DNA from: Amyelois transitella
Lineage: Eukaryota; Arthropoda; Insecta; Lepidoptera; Pyralidae
Direction: 5' to 3'
NCBI RefSeq assembly: GCF_032362555.1
Contig: NC_083515.1
Location: forward strand, 4,251,001 to 4,315,000
Length of the DNA: 64,000 nucleotides
Shown in pieces: positions 1-12,900 of this stretch (position 1 is its first letter; each line of letters starts with the position of its first letter). The notes below the pieces were generated by a model that ran no database searches, had not been told where the DNA came from, and worked only from the letters and a program-made list of their open reading frames with translations. A program made the position numbers and the translations under genes.

Positions 1-969
1 ATAGCTGAACGTTGCCTTTAACGTAACGGATATAGACGTGATCATATGAACATAACATGAAGAACCAGAGATAAAGGACTACGTCATCACAATTTTCAGC
101 TGGTAAAAGACGACTAAAGAATTAAAATACTAACAATAACTAAGCGAAAATTAAGCATAACAATCTAATTTTTAATCACTTATCAATTTTTTTACTTTAA
201 ATATAACATCAAGGAAATGGAGTGAAATGAAAGTAATTACTAAAATTTATTTTACCAAAAGAGACTTCACTTTATTTTAACAGCTAGGTATAGAAAATAT
301 TTCTTATATAAAATGTTCATTAATTCTGAATAATGATTCTCCAACATCCCGGTACCTGATGTTGATAGGCAACGCAAAATAACTGCATTACACTGATGCG
401 TATTTTAATCAAATTAATTTGGTTAATGATTCCTTTTATAGGCAATAAATAAATAAAAGACAGTTAGATCTTTCTATCACGCGAGGGATATAGACATGAT
501 TACAGAGTATGTTTTAATGATATGATATCAGGACTTAACAAAAATAAAATACGTTAATAATTGTAAATGTGCACTATAAATTCAGCCAAATCCATTTAAA
601 TTCTGAAATATCTTTGAATCTTCGAATACCCTTCTTTTCAGTTTTTGTGTGTAAAAACCGTCAAAAGGAAATACATGAAAAAATACTTTTAAAATTTCTT
701 ATTGAGTAGTTATTTCAAAGGTGCTCATGTGAATTCATGACTTAGGTATTTAATCCATAACACCCTACACTAAGAATCTGAATTCACTTATTCAGATTTC
801 TATGGGTTACATTTTATCATGACTCAAACAACCAAACGCCTTCTTCGTGCACGTTGCGTTATCCATGACGTATCCTTAAAAAATACTGAATAAAGTAATT
901 TAAACTATTATACTTACCTGGTATCCTAAAAATATACTGAAAAAGGTAACTTAAACTATTATATTTTAC

Positions 970-3900
970 CTGAAAAATTGGGCAATACAGCAACGTCTCC
1001 ACCATTTCTACAGAAAGCACCTCTTGCTGAATGTTCGTGGACATGTCTTTGAATATCTCTTTCGTTGATACAGAGTTGTTGTAATACCTGGTGGCATATT
1101 AAAAACCGATCGGAATATCCTATGTTTCAGTTTAAACATTATAATAAAATAAACTTTCGATCATCGTGGTCTGTTACGGTATGGGCAGATTGTCTATACG
1201 ACCTGTATAATCATTCCAACAATTTCATAAAATACCTATATCTTCTTTTATTGTATGTCTGTTGCTTATAAATATGTTAATAATGAAGTAAAACATCATG
1301 GTAGTTTAGGTAATATAATTAAATAAATTAAAATAGGTACCATCTAGACTAATAGTAGTAAATTATATGTTTGAACCTTTAGAGAATACAGTATGGTGAA
1401 GGTGAAAGAACGTAAGTAAGACAAAAACAAAAGAAGAGTAAATGACTAAGGTAAATATATTCTTACCACTGGACACCGAAAAATTTCTTTACTCTCGCCT
1501 TTATCTTGCCACTGACATGATTTACTGTTAGAAAGTAGAACAGCTCAGTCATGGATCCCTGCAATTTTTTTTTTGTAAAACTTTGAGTTTTGCAAAGAAA
1601 ATGATTGTTAAAATGGTATGTCATAAACACACATATATCACGTATATAATACTCTTACGGGGTGGATAGAGCCAAAGAAGAATCCCAAGTTTATTAACCA
1701 AGATTATATATCACGTATTTATCGTTAACGAGATTTAACCTAACTGTAGGTTAAATCTCGTTAACGATAAAGACCCGAAGGTCATATTTAGCTACGTTAT
1801 GTATAAATCATGGATATGAGATTCATAGATAGTGTAAATATAACGCAAGACTATAATTATTCAGATTTATGTGTTCAAAATTAACCAGCAGTTTCGTTTG
1901 CACGAGCGCTTTGCTCGGTCTTCCAAGTGAAAATTATTAAATTTATATAATTAATATTAATGCAAGTTTGTTATATATTTCGGAAGATTCAGAAAATAAT
2001 GAAGGAGAAGTGGATTTTACAGCGACAGTGTATACCTTACCTTGAATTTCAATTTCCTTCTGGTTTCAAGCACGTAAATGCTACAAATTTTGGCAGTGTA
2101 GAAGCAATATATGAAGCCTCCTATAGTAAACATTATAACGACCTGCAAATAGAATATACTGTGCTTGACCGGACTGTAATTTAAATTTTTGATTCAAATA
2201 AACAAAAATATTGAATTTTGTTTTGTCAAAAATTCAACCTTATCCTAAAATATATATTTTGAGATGAAAATTTCATAAAACTTAATTTTACCCGCAACTC
2301 CTATGAATATAAAAAAATTAAATTTCATTTAGGTTAACCATGCGGTTATAAAATTACATTAATATATGTTCAGTGAAAACGTGACAAACTTTACCATTTA
2401 TAATACACATATGTATTAATATATATTATAAATAACCAACCACCCAAAGGTTGACTGGAAGAGATTGCTTTAGCGATAAGTCCGCCTTTGTACCATCCAT
2501 ATCTGCTTTGTGTTGTTTCGTATGTTTTACTTTTATGGTGCAATTAAGAGTTTTATCTATCTATCTATTAATATAATTAATATAATATTTATTATACATA
2601 TTAATACATATGAATGATGAATTTAAATAGAAAAATAAAGCACACACTATGAGCAAGTCCCGTACACCAGGAGCTAGGTCCGAGGAGCCAGTGAGAGTGA
2701 AGACCGAGGTGCCGAACGCGAAGGCGGACACCATCGGTCGCTCGTGCCGGGCGTTGTTGGTCATAAACACTTTCGTCTCCCAGTATATCAGCTGGGACAT
2801 CCACGATTTCTAGAAACAGGGTTTTAATATTTTCAGGACATTGACTGTTAATCACTTGGAGGTTAAAACGTTAACGCTGATAATTTGGCGTGAGTAAATC
2901 ACCTATCCATCTAAGGTTCATATATTTTTCTTATAAATAAATTAATTTGAGTACTAAAAACCTGACTCACCCAATTCAGTATCGTGGTCAAGATGTAACC
3001 GAGAGCCAAACATTAGACGCGGTTCCGGAAATAAGACCCCGTTCGCTTGTAAGATATAACAAGAACCGGGACTTACACTAAGAGCGAGGGTAGAACAATA
3101 GGTATTGATTTGTATGTTCATTATATTTTGATGACCTAGCAAAAGGTCAGGTCAAGATTACCCGATTACCGCCAAGCTTGCATGAAGAGAGTTTTGAAGC
3201 AAAAGAAGTATGCAGAGATCGTGGCAAGTGGAAAGATGTAGTTTCTGCTACCCCTCCGGAAAAGGCCTGATTTTATGAATGTATGTATTTATTACATTTT
3301 GCTACTCCCTCTCATCTTTCCATGTTCCCGGTTGAAAACCTCGTCTCTTTCTTCGGGGATCTGTTTTCGGATGTTTACAATTACGAGAATTTGTCTTACC
3401 TCGTAACATAATTTTCTTGGACAAGCGTACAGATATAATAAACACCCGGCCCAGTAGCAACAAATTATGAATAACAAACTGTGCTTCACTAATACTAGGA
3501 GCTGAAATAAAAAGAAAGCAATAGTAATTTCATAATATTCTAGGGGAGGTCAACTAAGCATTAGCACATAATTATAATAAGTGCTACAGACCATTAATTC
3601 TGTTTATTATTTATTTAATGAGCTACACAATTACGAATAATCCAGACAATACTTATTTAAATAAATAAGCATAAGCAAAGCCTATTGAAATATAAATAAC
3701 TAGAGGCCGCCCGCGACTTCGTCCGCATGGAAACCCTATCAATCCCGCGGGAACTCTGGGATAAAAAGTAGCCTATGTGTTATTCTGGGTCTTCAGCTAC
3801 CTACATACCAAATTTCATGGTAATCGGTTCAGTAGTTTTTGCGTGAAAGAGTAACAAACATCCATACAAACTTTCGCCTTTATAATAGTAGTAGGATATT

Positions 3901-6900
3901 ATTTGCATAAGCAAAGCCTATTAAAATATTTTTATACTAGAGGCCGCCCGCGACTTCGTCCGCATGGAAACCCTATCAATCCCGCGGGAACTCTGGGATA
4001 AAAAGTAGCCTATGTGTTATTCTGGGTCTTCAGCTACCTACATACCAAATTTCATGGTAATCGGTTCAGTAGTTTTTGCGTGAAAGAGTAACAAACATCC
4101 ATACATCCATACAAACTTTCGCCTTTATAATAGTAGTAGGATTTCAATAGGCTTTGCTTATAAATTAGGCTTGTAAATAATACCTACACTAGAAGCCTAC
4201 TCAAAAAATATATAATTTTCCTAAAAAATGCTTACGAAATATGATAGCCGTAAATTCTAGCTTCCTTAATCAAGGACTTTAATAAACCATCGTTATAAAT
4301 CGATGGCTCAAAGACAAAGCCAACTCAATTTAGGATGACCTACATAATCTCAGAGATAGGTATTAGAGCGATACCAAGGCTGGCAATCCTGATTAAATTA
4401 CCAAAACCTGTTGAATATCACGGACCGAACTCCAAGTAATTACCTACGAGCTAGATTTAGTAACTTAGACAGTTAATAAGGTAAACGACATACAATTCTT
4501 CACTTGGCTGGAAAGTTAGACAAAAATGCATTGTATAAAAACACTCGTATTTTATCAATATTTCATAACTTTGTATACAACCCTGACTGACAAGTGGACT
4601 GGCAATGAATTCCTATAAACTTTCAGTTCACCAGTAGTACAAGTTTTATACTGAATAAAACACTAACGTACAAAATATGGGAACATCTAAAACACGTATT
4701 CTAACAGTAAAATATTTTTAACTTCACTTGAAATGCTCTAATTTACCTTAAGATGAGTATTAAAATTTTTCATCCATTTGCAGCAGTAGTCCCAAATGTG
4801 CCACACTTGAAGCATCGGGAACAGTTTGACCACTTGACCGATGACTGACTTGTGACTGGGGTCGAAGGTGTCGGAGAAGATGTACAGCGGGAATACTGAC
4901 AAAACGTCCAGGTAGAACCCTACTGACGACATTTTGACCTCTGCTATCTCCCTTACTGTTTCTTTTTTGATGTTCTAAAATTGCACATTTTTATAAGAAA
5001 TAAATAAATAATTATATACGGGATAAATTACACAGATTGAGTTAGTCTCGAAGTAAGTTCGAGACTTGTGTTACGAGATACTAACTCAACGATACTATAT
5101 TTTCTAATAAAATACTTTTTTTTTTAATTATTCGATAAACATCCATGACACAGGCCAATCAGAGAAAGTTCGTTTCTCATCATACCCTAGCCGGCATTTG
5201 AACCCGGGAACTCTGGTGTCACAGACAAGCGCACTTCCGCTGCACCACACAGGCCAAAGTTACTTTTGCATGAGAAAGATCTATGTGTGTATTGTGATCT
5301 TTTCAATGCCTTATTTCGAATTCATCAATTGTATTAGGGTTAGCGTTATGGTAACCTTTCACCAAAAACATGGAATAAATTGAAAACACATTTTCAAATT
5401 CAAGCTAGACCTAATACAAACCTAGTCACTACAAATATTATATTTACCAAATAGTTCGTACCTTCTCAATAATAGCCGTGGTAAGCTGAATATAAAGATT
5501 AAGTAACAGCCCAGCCACAACAAGAGTGCTGAAGGCGATTTCAAATTCTGTTCTTTGTGTTTGCAAGGCATAGTATGGGGAGAAGGCACACAAGTATAAA
5601 ACCATAAGGAAATGCGCAACATCGAACATGTGAGTCTGAAAATGTAAATATTACTAAATTTATTATTATTCCATTATGAACTATTGTAAAACATTACTGA
5701 ATTTATATCAAAATGTGGTTATACATCATCTCGTCCTTTGCAAGTAAGATTGGTTAGCATGTAGAATTTTGTATGCAAACATTGTTATACTTTTATCAAT
5801 TCCAACATAATTGAAATTGGATAAATTGTTCATTGACGCAAACAAACTAACTACCAATTTTACTTGACCATAAAGCAAATTAATGAATTGCAAATTTACT
5901 CACGTCCATAACTCTGGCATTTAATTTATTGTTTTAATTTGCGATATAAATTATTATTTAACAAAGATATAAGGACTGATTCGAAAATATATAGCCTTAC
6001 CTTTGCTTATAAATTGTTATTGCAAAATGTTTTTAAAATACAATAACCGATTAAAAATGTACATAAGTTACAATAGTATATATTTAATAGCACATACAAA
6101 AGCTGTATTCGGTTGCAATATCCATGGAAAATTGGCCTTTAAACATATTTTGGGCGAATCGATAGTTGTAACTTTACTAGACATTTGATATAATTCCAAA
6201 TATTCTGCGGTGAATTTCGGCTGCCGCACATTATTCTCATCTATAACAAATTATACAAATTGGTATCTGTTACAGCCCAACAATGAAATTTTAAACTAAA
6301 TTGTGCTTTAATACCTTTGTAATACATGTGAGAATCGTCTACGAATGTTGGGTCTTCTTCTTCGATGCCAGCCAAATTGTCTTTAAGCACTTTCATAGGT
6401 CTGTAACGAGTTCGAATCAGTCTTGAATCTCCTTTGTCGTATTCCTCTATTGCTTCCTAGAAATTCAGACCCGGATTATTAAATGGATAAACTACTACTA
6501 ACTTAGTAACTACCTATAATTAAATTTGTTCATGAAAATATATGTATAGTCTGCTATTTATGATACTTAATAACCTTAATTTAGAAAAACAATTTATAAT
6601 AAAAAATCATCCTGCAATTCTACAAACTGAACAGTTAAAATGCGTGGAAGTAGAAACTATATTTACGGGAAAATCATTATTGAATCATTTTTTTCATTTG
6701 CTACAACACAGTAAGAGAGAAAAAGAAAGTCGGACCCTGCTTAAAATGGTCAAGACAGAAGAATAAACCTTCTTTATTAAAATAATTTTATCTTACACAA
6801 AATTTGATCTCCACATATTATGTAACCTACCTGCCTTTGCCTCGATTTCCGCAACCTCTCCATAATTTTGTTCCTTACATACGTCAACATAGTAGGATGC

Positions 6901-9900
6901 TCTTCTGCCACTCGCATGAAATCCGTCCGACGCAATACCTGCAATGGATATTAAAATTCATTTCATATCGCAATATCACTTTTTAGAGTTCCGAACATTT
7001 ATGCAAAATTAAAACCTGAAATTGAAATAAATTAATTACATACATACATATAATCACGTCTATATCCCTTGCGGGGTAGACAGATCCTACAATCTTGTAA
7101 AGACTGATAGACCACGTTCAGCTATTTGGCTTTAAGATAGGATTGAGATTCAAATAGTGACAGGTTGCTAGCCCATCGCCTAAAAGAAGAATCCCAAGTT
7201 AATAGGCCTACCCCTTAGTCGCCTTTTAGACATCCATGGGAAAGCGGTGGAGTGGTCCTATTCTTTTTTGTATTGGTGCCGGGAACCACACGGCACATTA
7301 ATTTGATATAACAAACTGATAATAATAATAGAATGGTCAGAGTTGATAGATAACAGGAGGATAAAAGATGTGCATAACTGAATCTTACTTATTCATCAAA
7401 TGTCATCATCATAATTTGAGGGTCTTCGCGGTTGCATCCTTAGAAGTAACGAGTTGCTTACAAATTGTATATGCGGGGTTGTTCATGAACGTATGGCAAT
7501 CGTCCTTACTCTATTCCCCAGATTAACAGATAAAATAGAGAAGAACTTTTGTGAATACACTAGCCTGTGTGAATCAGTTTAATCAGAACCTTGTTGAGGT
7601 TCCTTGATTTATATTAACATTCTTTCAATACCTAAACAGCAAGATTTAAAAGTTAAAACTTGGCCATGCACAGAAATTTTCCTCAGACCTCTTCCGATTA
7701 TACGGAATCCCAAAAGCGTGGTTTGTACTCACTCTTGCCGAATTCTTTTTAATATATTTAATGGCACTCGCCTGGATCTCCACGTAAGTAGCCGCTTTTA
7801 CCGTAACCTTTGACGGGATGGAGAAGAATAAACTCAGCTCGCCCAGCACCTAAAATTTTTACGAATATTTTCATATTCATGTCTTGTTTTTTACGAGATC
7901 GTAGATTGATATAAAAGTGGAAAGATCAATTCTCAAACCCAGCTATCTCTCGCGAACTTTAAATTTGGTTTTGCAAAGAAATTTAAATTATTATAATATC
8001 AAAATTTTTTATTTTTTAGTTTAAAAATGTCCATGTTTATTTTTCAGTTCGGGGCACGAGCAACTTATAGATATTTTGTCACAAATATTCAGTGCAGCTC
8101 CTTAAATATATTCATTTTGTTCAATATTTGAAATTCTATGGCGTATCTACAAAACGTGCTATAAATATAGGTATGAAAAAATAATGCCGTGTGGTTCCGG
8201 GGAACCAATAGAAAAAAGAATAAGACCACTCCATTTTTTTGTCATGGATGTCGTTAATAGCGACTAAGAGGCTTTTATATTCGAGTTTTTTCTTTTAGGC
8301 ACTAGCAACCTGTCACTATTTGGATCTGGATATGATGGACTTTATCTTTAAGCCAAACAGCTGAACGTGGCCTATTCTTTTCAAGACTGTTGGCTCTGTC
8401 TACCCAACAAGGGTTATTTGAATGTATGAAAAAAAATTAATGATCAAACGAACTTACCTGAAGTGAAGTTCGATCACAATTATGTGAGCAGCTTCATTCG
8501 ACGCGATTTATTGTTTACATGTTGTAGTATCGCTTCGAACCACTAGCCCTGCACGTATGTTGAAAGACATTTTTTTTTTTTTTTTTTGTCTACCGTCCAT
8601 TTTTCCGTTTCCCCACCCGAGCCCAGGTTGTCGGTGCGCGCCATTGCTTGTTCATTTAGTTTAAAGCCCAATTATTTTACATTTTTATAACACTATAGCT
8701 GTTATTGGGGTGGGATGAATTTATTAATTCTAGGGAAGGGTGATATCTAAATCGCGTCGAATGAAGCTGCTCACATAATTGTGATCGAACTTCACTTCAG
8801 GTAAGTTCGTTTGATCATTAATTATGTTTCACAGCTTCATTCTTTGCGATTTATTGTTTACATGTTGTAGATGTTCAGAGATTAAAAATGTAAAATAAAA
8901 TATATGGTAAGTATAATTATTCTTTAATATTTTTTGTAAATATTCATACAAAATCATTTTTTTTTTTTTTTTTTTTATTATTATTAGTTTTTAATAATTA
9001 ATTTTAATTTTTCTGGTTGCATGATGAAGAAAGTATACAATTTGCAAATTGATCATTAGCAATGATATCTCTGTTATAATGTTTGGCAAATACTGACGAG
9101 GAATCACTCCAGCCAGCTGTTCGGCGAATGGTATCTAAACTAATTCCTAATCTATTCGCGGTTGATGTAGACGCATGGCGAGTACTATGGGCAGTAAAAA
9201 AGGAAGTATCAATACCACTTTGGCGAAGTGTTTCTTTTATCCAATGACTTAATCTTTGAGAGCTTAGTTTTGAATGTGGCTTTTTATAACTAATAAATAA
9301 TACATCGCTGTTCCTGATACCTAATGTTTTGTTTAAGTATGCCTGTAAACACCTTGCAGGACATATTTCTGGCCGTAAATCAAAAAATGGTAACTTAAGT
9401 AGCGGCTGAAAGCCATCAGGTCTAGAAGTTTTTATCAAATCCGGTATTTTAATAATTATTTGATTTTCAAATGAAGTAATATTGACTATTTTTATTAATG
9501 ATAATGTCTGTACACGATGTGCAGTTACTAATGCTAGTAAAGTGATGGTTTTCATAGAAAGAGTTTTTAAACTGAGATTTTCGTTGGGCCATTGTTGGGC
9601 TAGATAGTTTAAGACCAATTGTGGGTCCCATGTAAAGTTATATTTTGGTTTTGTAGGTCTTAGTCTAAAAACTCCTTTCATGAATCTTTTTATACTATGA
9701 TCATCTATAGGTTCTCCAATCAGAAAAGATATTGCAGATTTGTGAGAATTAAGGGTCCCGTAATTGGCTCCTTTATTATAAATTTCAGTAAGGAAGTTAA
9801 TTATATGTGACACTGAACATTTGCTTGGGTTTAAACAATTAATGTTGCAGTATTTTAACCAAGCTTGAATACCACAATTATATTGTTTGTATGTATTACC

Positions 9901-12900
9901 AGATATAGATGCTAACATAATATCAACAGCGTGATGGGAAAATGACTTATTCAGTAATGTTTGCCGGATAATATCCCTGCAACTAATTTCAGTGTTTTGT
10001 GTAAATTGTGGTTCGACCTGAAAGGAGATTGAAGTAGGTTAACATCAGGGTCAAAATAAATTAGATTCGATATAGCTAGTTTTTTAAACACAGGAAACCA
10101 TGGTTGTGTTGGCCAATGAGGGACTACGACTATTCCTTCTGCTTTATCCTCAATGATTTTTTGCATTATTTTTGTTATCAGAGCGAAAGGTGGAAAGGCA
10201 TAAAAGAACATGGTGGTCCATGGAATTGTAAACGCGTCAATAGCCCAAGCTTCAGGGTCGTTTTTCCATGCTACATACAAAGAACATTTTGCATTACAAC
10301 GACTAGCAAATAAATCTATTTCTGGACTACCTAAATTACTTGTAATACGATTAAATGCCGCTTCATTTAATTCCCACTCAGTATCCTGCATTTTTTTTTG
10401 CGTGATAAATAGTCAGCGTTATAATTTTCTTTAGTGTGTATATAAGATGCGAATAAGGTTAATTTACGATTTTCGCACCATGTCCAAATTTCTTTAGTTA
10501 AATTATTTAAATGTGTAAACTGAATACTGCCCATTTTGTTTATGCAAGAAATAGCCGTTACATTATCTAATCTTAATAATATTCTTTTATTATACAAGTT
10601 TTTTGCAAAACATTTAAGTGAGAGAAATGCAGCTTTTAATTCTAGCTCATTAATGTGGCAGCGTTTTTCATCATCTTTCCAGTGACCATAACTTTTATTA
10701 TCACTACAATATGCACCCCAACCTGTGTTAGAGGCGTCAGAAAATATTTCAATATCATAGCGATTCGATTTTAATGACGTAAAACCCTTATCAACATGAT
10801 CTAGCCACCACTGTAGATCTTTTTTTATTACGTTATTTATTTGTACAGTTTGTTCATAGGATGGATTATTTAGTAAACAGGAATATTTGTATCGTTCTAA
10901 TTCTTTTACATAAAGCCACGAGTACTTAATGGCCGGGCAAGCCGATATTAGTAGGCCAATTAATTTTGCAAGGTCACGTAAACTACTCATTTTAATATTT
11001 AAATTTTTAATTAGTTTGTTTTTAATTTTTTGTTTTTTGTCTTCTGGCAATGACATTGACATATTTTCAGAATTGAATAAAAACCCTAAAAATCTACATT
11101 GAGTAAGAGGAAGTAATGAGCATTTTTCAAAATTTATGATAAAACCTAAATTTTCTAGTAAATTTTTGGTCATTTGTGTGTTATTTACACACTCTTGAAA
11201 ATTGCTTTCTATACAAAGTATGTCGTCCAAATATATGACAGAAGTCATATTGTGAGATCGCAAGAATTCCATTACTGGTTTTAATAATTTTGTAAAAACA
11301 TAAGGTGCGGTACACAAGCCGAAGGGTAGGCAGTTAAATTCGTAAAGTTGACCGTCAAATTCAAAACGTAAATATTTTCGGGAAGATTTGTGAATTGGTA
11401 TTAAAAAATACGCATCTTTTAAATCGATTGTAGTCATATAACAATTTTGAGTAACTAATTTTGATGCTGTGCGATAATCTTCCATCTTAAAATGCGATGT
11501 ATTGATAAACTTATTTAAGCGTTTTAAATTTAATATAAATCTTTTATTACCATCAGGTTTTGGAACAAGAAATATACTAGATAAGAATTGACCTTTTTTT
11601 GGATTACATGGGGAAATTGCCTGAATATTAAGTAAATGGCTGATGCAGTTAGTAAAATCTTTGTGATCTTTGTTTGTTGTCGGGTAGGGATACCCAATAC
11701 GATCATCTGGATTAGAATGGAAAGGTATCTTATAACCTTGCACCCAAGATAATATATTTGGATCTTTTGTTATTCTTTTCCAATTAGTAACAAATGATTT
11801 TAATCTACCAGCGTACGGTACCTCAGAATTTATCTCTTCCGCTGGTTTCTCGAAGAGCGCGAGCGATCCGTGTTGCGATCCGCGTAGCGGTCCGTCGTCG
11901 TCCTGCGAGTGCTGCCTCGCGGTGCTCCCTGCGACGATGACGGGGTTCTCCAACTGGTGGTGGATGTCTTGTCCAATGTCTTGCGGTGTTGAGGCTTGGA
12001 GTTTAAATTGTTTTTGTTTCTTAATCTGAAATTGTTCTTATTGAAAATTGTTTTATTGTTATTTTTTAATGTTTCACCAGACCGTTGTATGGTTTTTGCA
12101 GTTTTTAATTTATCTGTCAGGTTTTCTCCAAACAAATATTTGTCTCGGGACGTTTCCAGCAATGTTTCCTTCATTTCAGTATTAATAGAATTTATGACGT
12201 AATTTCGTCTTAGTCTGGTTTGCGAGTGATGTATGTCGCATAAAATACGACATGCATCACTTATTGGTTTTAAAATGCTTTGTTTGGACTCCGCATTGAC
12301 GTTGGAAATAACCAATTCTGTTGCTGTAGCCAATGCAGAAATAGCTACCCCAACGTCCTTTTGCCTTTGCAATATAGCCATATCTCTCTTTACCAGTCCC
12401 TCCGGCAGAGCTGCTTTTACCTCCTGGTTGAGAGCTGGTGCTATTAAAAGTTCGCAATTACTAGGAGTGAGGTGACCTTGAATAAGGTTATTTTTGATTT
12501 CCTTTGTTAAGCCTTTTGCCAGTATATCGTTCCATCTGCTAGCAATATCGCGATGAATAGGCTTACCAAGGGCCACCTCTTCTTTAGGTGCCTCGCCAAA
12601 TATACCCAAAATATCCTCATCTAGTGGCTCGAAAGCATCGGCCGCTAAAGGATCTCGAGGTTCTACCGAACTCGTTTGAATTTGTGTAATTTGTGGCACT
12701 ATTCTTGTTGAGGGTAGAATGGGCGATGCTGTCCGAGAACTTGGTACTATAGATGGACCATCAGGGGTCGAGGGTAAATTTGGAGATATGGATCTCTCGG
12801 TACGTCTATTGAGATTAATATCTGTAAAACAGTGATTGGACGTTTTTATTCTCGATGAGGTAAAGGACGTGTTTTTTTTTTTTTTTTTGAAAACCGTGAC

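Larger units (their letters stand above)
970..6456 (-). other. Linker and channel unit 2: S1-S6 and C-linker
   Basis: The exons at 6456-6315 and 6240-6098 form the inter-unit linker; its end (FPWILQPNTAF) matches in position the LPWNVWFQ that precedes S1 of unit 1. S1-S2 is at 5635-5462. S3-S4 is at 4974-4747 (FYLDVLSVFPLY, then QVVKLFPMLQVWHIWDYC), and its S4 lacks arginines. S5 is at 3501-3400 (LLFIICCYWAGCLLYLYAC). The pore loop is at 2809-2648 with FTLTGSSDLAPG. S6 is at 2142-2041 (VVIMFTIGGFIYCFY). The C-linker is at 1558-1467 and 1087-970 (RVKKFFGVQW, then IQQEVL...LLYCPIFQ). The order of parts is the same as in unit 1, which makes this an internal duplication and not a separate gene. 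Confidence 0.8.

Noticed and set aside
859-1044. Separate small minus-strand gene
   Set aside because: It is the C-linker exon of channel unit 2 (970-1087) read through its splice donor.
2954-3142. Minus-strand ORF considered as a channel pore-turret exon
   Set aside because: The exons ending at 3400 and starting at 2809 already join in phase, and this ORF has no channel-like sequence.
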